The translations under genes and the position numbers were made by a program. Source: an uncultured Christensenellaceae bacterium (GTDB lineage: Bacteria; Bacillota; Clostridia; Christensenellales; Borkfalkiaceae). Taken from it: 46,020 nucleotides of DNA. The notes under the pieces are model-generated. The model was not told where the DNA came from. It made no database searches and worked only from the letters and a program-made list of their open reading frames with translations. Positions within the stretch are counted from its first letter, which is position 1; each line of letters opens with the position of its first letter. Of the stretch, positions 41,201 through 46,020 are shown piece after piece. The stretch is from contig CAJUKK010000008.1 of assembly GCA_910586985.1 (NCBI GenBank), positions 63,249 through 109,268 of the forward strand. Reading direction: 5' to 3'.

Positions 41201-41825
41201 CCAGAATGCGGAAGAGGATTACGACAATCTGTTTACTCGTTATTCTGAGATGCAGACGCAGAAAAATGACCTCGACAAGGGCATTCTCGATTTAACGGGC
41301 GTATTAGACGAGTTAAAAGGCGAGATGCAAAAGAAGTTTGACGAAGGTTTCAACGCCATCAACAGTAATTTTACGCATATCTTTAAAGAGCTGTTCGGCG
41401 GCGGCAAAGCGGAGATGCAGCTAGATTACGAAAACTGCGACGATCCGCTCAATGCGGGTGTGGAAATCGTAGCTTGTCCCCCCGGGAAAAAACTTACCAA
41501 AATTTCTCTACTCTCGGGCGGAGAGCGTGCGTTTACGGCGATTGCCATTTTGTTTGCCATCTTAAAATCGCGTCCTATGCCGTTCTGTATTCTCGACGAA
41601 ATCGAGGCGGCGCTCGACGAGGCGAACGTAGACCGTTTTGCGAAATATTTAAAGAAATTTTCCAAAGAGACGCAATTTGTCGTTATCACGCACAGAAAGC
41701 CGACGATGAATCAGGCGGACTGTCTGTTTGGCGTAACGATGGAGGAAAAAGGCGTTTCGAAAATTGTTTCGGTAAAGCTTTCTGAAGTTGAAGCAAAACT
41801 CGGCGGCGATACCGTGATTGCATAA
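38226..41825 (+). CDS. smc: Chromosome segregation protein SMC
   Basis: A 1199-residue SMC ATPase that organises and segregates the chromosome. Walker A is GPNGCGKS (31-38), and GEQSAKTLRGSSMQDVIFGG follows. Two coiled-coil arms (about 170-500 and 680-1010) flank the hinge (NPA...GAFGG area, about 520-660). The signature motif LSGGE is at 1096-1100 and Walker B ends in ILDEIEAALDEAN (Asp1124, Glu1125). The start is GTG at 38226, overlapping rnc. ScpA and ScpB are not in the window. Confidence 0.97.
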   Translation: MNFKEIQLVGFKSFADKTSIKFDDGVTCIVGPNGCGKSNVADAVRWVLGEQSAKTLRGSSMQDVIFGGTQTRRQLSYCEVTLVFDNAERLFDIEYEEVAMTRRLYRSGESEYLLNKQPCRLKDIVALLHGVGIGKEGYSIIGQGKVEQIMNAKPEDRRAIFEEATGVMAFKARKGEIERKLENAKDNLTVFVQRMDETEKQLKPLERQAETAKKFRSYSEELKYEEVNTYLLRCENAIVETDRYRGRMQRASERIGQIDDELVKVNEEETSVRERISSSDEELKDLNGKRLKYEVGLEHKSGEARLIAERIRRYGDDLRKAGDNVAYAQRRSAELDQDITGYIKRTEKNARRMDELGTERAALVLKLEEADARVAAYENIAREKRERELSSVEDLSKVRADRGKLSARRDAASERIEEVRNAIEKEESKWQEFSAQLTACVSETEKTEEFLKQGEEKRETLAEEIRDLSLSEQKISREVAECDRSISNLKNNLEMYQDLKNRFNGYKDSVRRLQLTAKNDPALGSRIKGAIADIVSTDQKYEVAIETAFGGAMQNLVTATADDARYLIEFLKRSGGGIVTFLPVSAMRPHYNSREITHALRETGALGLADELVKYDPYYDNIIKNLLGNTLVCDTIANATAIAKKFPRAFKLVTLDGDTIATSGAMTGGSRRRDSGNLLAGERNIHECEEGIALKTATMEKLNKALAERAAERAAAEESLERLRTQLQESSVSLAALRQRKSALEGLIADTEKDLNDYRLLLDTLTNTVNSLENEYLSSSESEDVLNKIRSAAAEELSAQNAEAEKLRAELGKLRARSHELEIEIARLTAENAANVRNKEDAEREKTNVLEQVERTRAQMAETETLIQQLKRDEELAALSKEEQEQVAAIRARIAEVEEEKRTLSERQVEIGKSKNEFLSEQQTLSDTKYKCEVEITKIETGLENWKQRISEAYDLTYETAKELRDENYDITQSYANINSLKHKIAALGPINQNAEEDYDNLFTRYSEMQTQKNDLDKGILDLTGVLDELKGEMQKKFDEGFNAINSNFTHIFKELFGGGKAEMQLDYENCDDPLNAGVEIVACPPGKKLTKISLLSGGERAFTAIAILFAILKSRPMPFCILDEIEAALDEANVDRFAKYLKKFSKETQFVVITHRKPTMNQADCLFGVTMEEKGVSKIVSVKLSEVEAKLGGDTVIA

Positions 41826-41836
41826 AGGGGAAGAAA

Positions 41837-42733
41837 ATGGGACTTTTCGGTAAAATAAAAAACGCGCTTAAAAAGACAAAAGAGGGCGTTTCGCATAAAA
41901 TGCGTCAGCTCTTTTTAAAGAATAAGATCGGCAACGATTTTTACGACGAGCTGGAAGAAATTTTAATTTCAGCTGACGTTTCGGTGCGCACGGCAGAAGA
42001 GGTTGTGGAGCAGGTAAAGGAGGAGGCGATCGGCAATAAAGTCAAGGACGAGGCGTATGTTACCGATCTTCTCAAAGATATTCTGGAAGATACGCTTAAC
42101 GAAGCTCCCGTACCTGAGTTCGAATATCCTTGCGTCATTATGCTTGTCGGCGTAAACGGCGTCGGCAAGACGACGACGGTGGGCAAGGTGGCGAATTACT
42201 TTATTTCGCAGAAAAAGACGGTCACCGTTGCGGCGGCGGATACTTTCCGCGCGGCGGCGATCGATCAGCTCTCCGTCTGGGCGGAGCGGGCAAAGGTGCG
42301 CATTGTCAAACACGAGGACGGAAGCGATCCGTCCGCCGTCGTATTCGATGCAGTATCGTCCGCCAAAGCGCGCGGCACGGACGTTGTGCTTGTGGATACG
42401 GCTGGGCGGCTGCATGTAAAAGAAAATCTTATGAACGAGCTGAAAAAGATGGACAGAGTCGTTTCCCGCGAATATCCCGAAGCGGCGTTCTATAAATTTC
42501 TAGTGCTCGATGCGACGACGGGACAAAACGCTTTTTCGCAGGCGCGGGTATTTAACGAGGCTGTCGATCTCGACGGCATTGTGCTTACAAAACTTGACGG
42601 CACGGCGAAAGGCGGCTTTGTTTTTTCGCTCTGCGGAGAGTTAAAAATTCCCGTTGTGTTTGCGGGAGTCGGCGAAAAGATCGACGATCTTGAACTATTT
42701 GATGCGGAACAGTTTGTAGAGGGATTTTTCTGA
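41837..42733 (+). CDS. ftsY: Signal recognition particle receptor FtsY
   Basis: A 298-residue SRP GTPase that docks ribosome-nascent chain complexes at the membrane with Ffh. The N-terminal region is short, with a basic MGLFGKIKNALKKTK amphipathic stretch for membrane contact and no long acidic A domain. The NG domain has G1 GVNGVGKTT at about 105-113, AADTFRAAAIDQL, DTAGRLHVKENLM, TKLDGTAKGG and GVGEKIDDLELF. It follows smc by 11 bases with AAAGGGGAAG upstream. It is followed by 212 gene-free bases and an unrelated membrane gene before ylxM-ffh. Confidence 0.97.
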   Translation: MGLFGKIKNALKKTKEGVSHKMRQLFLKNKIGNDFYDELEEILISADVSVRTAEEVVEQVKEEAIGNKVKDEAYVTDLLKDILEDTLNEAPVPEFEYPCVIMLVGVNGVGKTTTVGKVANYFISQKKTVTVAAADTFRAAAIDQLSVWAERAKVRIVKHEDGSDPSAVVFDAVSSAKARGTDVVLVDTAGRLHVKENLMNELKKMDRVVSREYPEAAFYKFLVLDATTGQNAFSQARVFNEAVDLDGIVLTKLDGTAKGGFVFSLCGELKIPVVFAGVGEKIDDLELFDAEQFVEGFF

Positions 42734-42945
42734 GTTTTTGTTTGGATGAATTTATTTTGGAAGAACGTTAAAACAAATTCATCGGGGATTATAACTTTTT
42801 TGTTGTAATTAGAGTCTTGCAACGGAAAAACACGTTTTCCCTTGCAAATATTCATTGATAACGGTTCGTCTCAGCGAAACGAAGTGAGCTGCTCCGCTGC
42901 GCTTGTAGTCGGCTGAATATTATTCTTATCGAACAGGAGCAACGT
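42734..42945 (+). other. Gene-free stretch between ftsY and a membrane protein gene
   Basis: No supported gene. It holds an interrupted inverted repeat TTGCAA-C-GGAAAA ... TTTTCC-C-TTGCAA (42817-42847) and, further on, a CAGCG/CGCTG repeat. Neither has a clear T-run. The first could act as a terminator for the smc-ftsY transcript. Confidence 0.5.
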
Positions 42946-43416
42946 ATGAAACGGGAGAGTCTGCGAAACTTTTTCAAAGCGTACAGAGTCGGTTTTGACC
43001 TCTGGGCAATCGTATTGTTTGCAATTATCATGTTGCCGAATATTATTGCTCTTTGCATACCCGAATTTCAGGCGGGATTAAACACGGATACGGGCGCGCT
43101 TGAAATTTCGGCAACCGTCTTTCAGGTTCTCTTTGTGGTACTTCTTGTTTTTATTGAGCGCAAAGGGGAACAAAGGTTGAATTTTCGTTCGCCGTTGGTC
43201 TCTGTTTGCGGACTTGCCGTTCTTGCCTATTACATTGCGTGGATTTTCTTTTTTTGTTTTTTTCTGAATGCGGCGGTGTATCTCTCGTTGGCGATTTTTC
43301 CCTCTGCGGCGTTTCTTGTATTTGAGGTCGAGCGTAAAAATTGGTTTGCGTTCGTTCCTACATCGGTGTTTGCGATCTTGCATCTCGTATCGAGTTGTAT
43401 TGCATTTTTGATATAA
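42946..43416 (+). CDS. Hypothetical polytopic membrane protein
   Basis: A 156-residue protein with about five hydrophobic segments (roughly 20-38, 55-70, 84-112, 113-122 and 135-155) separated by short polar loops, one of them RKGEQRLN. No family is recognised. AACAGGAGCAAC gives a good ribosome binding site. It interrupts the ftsY-ylxM-ffh order common in Bacillota, has T/A-richer codons than its neighbours, and lies between a hairpin region and the ylxM promoter, so it appears to be an insertion. Function unknown. Confidence 0.8.
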   Translation: MKRESLRNFFKAYRVGFDLWAIVLFAIIMLPNIIALCIPEFQAGLNTDTGALEISATVFQVLFVVLLVFIERKGEQRLNFRSPLVSVCGLAVLAYYIAWIFFFCFFLNAAVYLSLAIFPSAAFLVFEVERKNWFAFVPTSVFAILHLVSSCIAFLI

Positions 43417-43463
43417 ATTAAGGTTTATTTGCTTAAAATATTTATCGGGTCAGGTAAAAACAC

Positions 43464-43492
43464 TTGACCCGATGATTTTTTTTTGTTATACT
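43464..43492 (+). promoter_or_regulatory. Promoter of ylxM-ffh
   Basis: TTGACC (43464-43469), 17 bases, TATACT (43487-43492). The transcript should start near 43499, 29 bases before the ylxM ATG. The phrases CGGGTCA (43446-43452) and TTGACCCG (43464-43471) are inverted copies around the -35 box. Confidence 0.75.
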
Positions 43493-43527
43493 CTATGGGT
43501 AAAGTAAATTTACTTGACGGGGCGCAT

Positions 43528-43935
43528 ATGCAGGATTTGCATTTTTTAAGGCTCTGGGATCTCTATAACGGACTTTTGACGGAGAATCAACGCGAGATCA
43601 CGAACCTCTACTTTAACTGCGATTTATCGCTCGCGGAGATTGCCGAGGGCAAGAACGTTACAAAGCAGAGTGTGTCCGATTGTTTGAACAAGTGCAAAAA
43701 GCAGCTTGAAGATTACGAAAAGAAATTGCATTTCGGAAGAACGCTGACGGAAAATAGCTTGACCGCATCCGTTCAGATGATTGATATCGAAAAGTGGGCG
43801 GAACGTATTAAAGCGCGTCATCCAAAGCTGAATCGGGAAATTGCGGAGCTGGAAGAGATTTTAAACCGAGATTATACCGCAGAAGTACAAAAGACAATCG
43901 AGAATAACGAGGAATCGCTCCAAAAAGGGGAATAG
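43528..43935 (+). CDS. ylxM: YlxM family helix-turn-helix protein
   Basis: A 135-residue member of the YlxM/p13 family, encoded next to ffh in most Bacillota and thought to modulate the signal recognition particle. The sigma-70 region 4-like domain reads LYNGLLTENQREITNLYFNC, then DLSLAEIAEGKNVTKQSVSD and CLNKCKKQLEDYEKKL. The C-terminus is a charged coil. The start at 43528 matches the family; upstream in-frame codons at 43483 and 43495 overlap the -10 box. The ribosome binding site is weak (GGGG). ffh follows after 3 bases. Confidence 0.9.
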   Translation: MQDLHFLRLWDLYNGLLTENQREITNLYFNCDLSLAEIAEGKNVTKQSVSDCLNKCKKQLEDYEKKLHFGRTLTENSLTASVQMIDIEKWAERIKARHPKLNREIAELEEILNRDYTAEVQKTIENNEESLQKGE

Positions 43936-43938
43936 AAT

Positions 43939-45258
43939 ATGGCATTGTTCGGGTCTCTTTCCGAAAGGCTCAATCACATATTTTCCAAGTTGACAAAGCG
44001 CGGTAAACTAACCGAGCTCGAAATCCGTACGGCAATGCGCGAGGTGCGTATCGCATTGCTCGAAGCGGACGTCAATATTAAAGTCGCCAAACAGTTTATT
44101 GCCGAGGTATCGGAAAAAGCGGTCGGTCAGGAAGTACTCGATTCCCTCAATCCCGCACAACAAGTCATTAAAATCGTAAACGACGAACTGATTGCGCTTA
44201 TGGGATCGGGAAATGCGAAGCTCGAAGTTTCGCCTAAGCCGCCGACAGTTATTCTCATGTGCGGACTGCAAGGCGCGGGAAAGACGACTCTTTGCGGAAA
44301 GCTTGCGGTTCAGCTTAAAAAACAGGGTAAGCGTCCGTTGCTCGTCGCATGCGACATATACCGTCCCGCGGCGATCGATCAGTTGAAAGTCGTTGGTGAA
44401 CGCGCAGGCGCGGAGGTGTTCGAAAAAGGGACGCAGGCGCCTTCTAAGACTGCCAGACAAGCGGTGGAATATGCAAGCAAAATGGGGTACGATACGGTCG
44501 TGATCGATACGGCGGGTCGACTTCATATCGACGATAAGCTCATGCAGGAGCTGGAAGAGGTAAAAAAAGCGGTCGATGTAACGGAGATTTTGCTTACGGT
44601 CGATGCGATGACCGGTCAGGATGCCGTCAACGTGGCGCAAACGTTTAACGATCGTTTGGGTGTGACGGGCGTAATTCTTACCAAGCTCGACGGCGATACG
44701 CGCGGCGGCGCGTGCCTTTCGATCAAAGCGGTTACGGGCAAACCCATAAAGTTCATCGGCGTGGGTGAGAAACTGACCGATCTGGAACCGTTTTATCCCG
44801 ATCGTATGGCATCGCGGATATTGGGCATGGGTGACGTTCTGTCGTTGATTGAAAAGGCGCAGGAGGCGGTTTCCGAGGCGCAGGTGAAAGAAATGGAGCG
44901 CAAGATGCGCGAAAGTTCTTTTACGCTGACCGATTATTTGACGCAATTCGAAACATTGAAAAAAATGGGCGGCGCGTCCGCGCTCATGGGAATGCTCCCG
45001 GGAGCGGGAAAACTCAAGCTAAAAGACGGCGACGTGGATGAAAAGCGTATCGAACGGATCAAGGCGATTATTCTTTCGATGACGCCGCGCGAACGGGAGA
45101 ATCCGCAGATTATCAACTCTTCGCGTAAACGCCGGATTGCGCTTGGCTCAGGTACGTCGGTGCAGGATATCAATCAATTGTTAAAACAGTTTGATCAGAC
45201 CAAACAGCTTATGAAACAGCTGAAAGGCGGAAAAGGGAAGAAACGCTTGCCGTTTTGA
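43939..45258 (+). CDS. ffh: Signal recognition particle protein Ffh (SRP54)
   Basis: A 439-residue GTPase that binds the 4.5S/6S SRP RNA and signal sequences of nascent membrane proteins. The N domain starts MALFGSLSERLNHIFSKL, the G1 motif is GLQGAGKTT at about 109-117, DTAGRLHIDDKLM and TKLDGDTRGGACLS follow, and the methionine-rich M domain (about 300-430) ends in the basic GGKGKKRLPF tail. It follows ylxM by 3 bases with AAAAGGGG before the ATG. The SRP RNA gene was not found in the window. Confidence 0.97.
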   Translation: MALFGSLSERLNHIFSKLTKRGKLTELEIRTAMREVRIALLEADVNIKVAKQFIAEVSEKAVGQEVLDSLNPAQQVIKIVNDELIALMGSGNAKLEVSPKPPTVILMCGLQGAGKTTLCGKLAVQLKKQGKRPLLVACDIYRPAAIDQLKVVGERAGAEVFEKGTQAPSKTARQAVEYASKMGYDTVVIDTAGRLHIDDKLMQELEEVKKAVDVTEILLTVDAMTGQDAVNVAQTFNDRLGVTGVILTKLDGDTRGGACLSIKAVTGKPIKFIGVGEKLTDLEPFYPDRMASRILGMGDVLSLIEKAQEAVSEAQVKEMERKMRESSFTLTDYLTQFETLKKMGGASALMGMLPGAGKLKLKDGDVDEKRIERIKAIILSMTPRERENPQIINSSRKRRIALGSGTSVQDINQLLKQFDQTKQLMKQLKGGKGKKRLPF

Positions 45259-45329
45259 TAAATGTAGCGCGTACTCAATTATTACAAAATCGATAAAAAA
45301 TAAATTATTTTATAAAGAGGTAAAAAGTT

Positions 45330-45620
45330 ATGGTAAAAATGAGACTTGTGAGAATGGGCGATAAAAAGTCCCCCGTGTATCGCATCGTAGTTGTTGACGC
45401 GCGTAAAGCGGCAACGGGCGAGTATATCGAAAAGATCGGTTTTTTCGATCCGAAAACCGAACCCGCTACACTCACGCTTGATGTTGAAAAAGCAAAAGAT
45501 TGGCTTGCAAAGGGTGTTCAACCCACCGAGACGGTTAAGAATCTTCTCGTGAAGGCGGGCGCGCTCGAGCAGTCCAAAAAGCTTAGCCCCGCTAAGACCA
45601 AGACGAAAAAGAAGAAGTAA
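45330..45620 (+). CDS. rpsP: Small ribosomal subunit protein bS16
   Basis: A 96-residue ribosomal protein bS16. MRLVRMGDKKSPVYRIVVVD with ARKAATGEYIEKIGFFDP is the classic opening, and GVQPTETVKNLLVKAG is the end of the fold, followed by a Lys-rich tail (KTKTKKKK). The start at 45330 follows AAGAGG; the second ATG at 45339 fits the family too. Next to ffh and khpA, as in many Bacillota (usually followed by rimM and trmD, which would lie beyond the window). Confidence 0.96.
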   Translation: MVKMRLVRMGDKKSPVYRIVVVDARKAATGEYIEKIGFFDPKTEPATLTLDVEKAKDWLAKGVQPTETVKNLLVKAGALEQSKKLSPAKTKTKKKK

Positions 45621-45674
45621 TCTGATACTTTGCTCCTTTTTCCAAACACACCGTAAACTATAAGGAGAATGATA

Positions 45675-45923
45675 ATGTTAGATTTGATTAAGTATCTTGT
45701 GGAACAATTTGCCGAGGATCGTTCGAATATCGAGTATAAAGTGGAAGAAACGGACGATGCAGTCAACGTAACCGTACTTTTGTCCGATTCGGATATGGGT
45801 AAAGTAATCGGTAAACAGGGCAAGATCGCAAAAGCTATGAGAACGCTTGTACGTGCGGCGACTCCGCGTGATTCCAAAAAGTATAACGTGGAAATCAAAG
45901 AACACGGCGGCGAACAGGCATAA
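45675..45923 (+). CDS. khpA: KH domain RNA-binding protein KhpA
   Basis: An 82-residue KH-domain protein that, with KhpB/Jag, binds many transcripts and affects cell elongation. The core DSDMGKVIGKQGKIAKAMRTLV contains the GxxG loop (GKQG). The start is set at 45675, 7 bases after AAGGAG; the ATG at 45669 is only one base from that site and would put an Ile between two Met. Found after rpsP as in other Bacillota. Confidence 0.94.
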   Translation: MLDLIKYLVEQFAEDRSNIEYKVEETDDAVNVTVLLSDSDMGKVIGKQGKIAKAMRTLVRAATPRDSKKYNVEIKEHGGEQA

Positions 45924-45942
45924 ATGTCTTTCGGCACATATG

Positions 45943-45971
45943 AAAAAGACGGAATTTGTCCGTCTTTTTTT
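45943..45971 (+). terminator. Terminator after khpA
   Basis: 11-bp stem AAAAAGACGGA/TCCGTCTTTTT (45943-45953 with 45959-45969), loop ATTTG, then more T. It ends the ylxM-ffh-rpsP-khpA block. Confidence 0.92.
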
Positions 45972-45986
45972 ATTGTATAAAGAATA

Positions 45987-46005
45987 CCACGCGATAGTCG
46001 CGTGG
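45987..46005 (+). repeat. Perfect inverted repeat near the right edge
   Basis: CCACGCGA-TAG-TCGCGTGG, 8-bp arms with a 3-base loop, 16 bases after the khpA terminator. It could be an operator or a second terminator for the convergent side; the next gene is not in view. Confidence 0.6.
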
Positions 46006-46020
46006 TTAAAAATAGGCTTA

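Overview
The window reads as a chromosome segment of a low-to-mid GC, Gram-positive member of the Bacillota, most likely class Clostridia. The evidence is the gene content and order: plsX-rnc-smc-ftsY-ylxM-ffh-rpsP-khpA, HPr kinase, MutS2, a YlxY-like deacetylase near an M16 peptidase, the sporulation family YunB, zinc-ribbon L32, and strong AGGAGG-type ribosome binding sites with TTGACA-17-TATAAT promoters. No rRNA, tRNA, insertion sequence, phage gene or CRISPR array was seen. Genus cannot be assigned from sequence alone.

Layout. 1-862 (minus): 5' part of a membrane-anchored Pro/Lys/Glu-rich protein that runs off the left edge. 975-3628: two overlapping FAD-dependent oxidoreductase genes. 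3954-6065: a GH43-type lipoprotein. 6170-7354 (minus): tRNA acetate ligase tmcAL, divergent from pta-ackA (7478-9745). 9821-10444: yceD-rpmF. 10622-13341: a copper operon, csoR-copA, with a CopZ-like domain fused in frame to CopA behind its own ribosome binding site. 13391-15040: BspA-type leucine-rich lipoprotein. 15204-23762: ArsR regulator, uvrC, HAD phosphatase, hprK, U32 peptidase and mutS2, several of them overlapping by a few bases. 23829-26847: YlxY-like deacetylase, hypoxanthine-DNA glycosylase, M16 peptidase, acyl carrier protein. 27030-30778: AraC regulator, yunB, murG (minus), and a divergent XRE regulator / PH-domain membrane protein pair. 30892-34663: ferrous iron uptake locus feoA-[long structured non-coding stretch]-feoA-feoB-small Cys-rich protein. 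34743-36416: mazF without a visible antitoxin, and a cation-diffusion efflux protein. 36540-45923: lipid / RNase III / SMC / SRP / ribosomal protein block.

The genes form several functional groups. Pta-AckA makes ATP from acetyl-CoA, and TmcAL uses acetate for tRNA modification. CsoR-CopA handles copper excess, Feo brings in Fe(II), and the CDF protein probably exports a divalent metal, so metal homeostasis is unusually well represented. FtsY, YlxM and Ffh form the signal recognition pathway.

The parts least explained by known families are: the roughly 640-base gene-free stretch between the two feoA genes, which holds several nested inverted repeats; the three evenly spaced GTTCGC-N4-GCGAAC hairpins in the leader of the first feoA; the copA/copZ gene-within-a-gene; promoters that place the transcription start at or almost at the start codon (975, 9821, 29732); and a pair of near-identical palindromes between the XRE regulator and the PH-domain protein.
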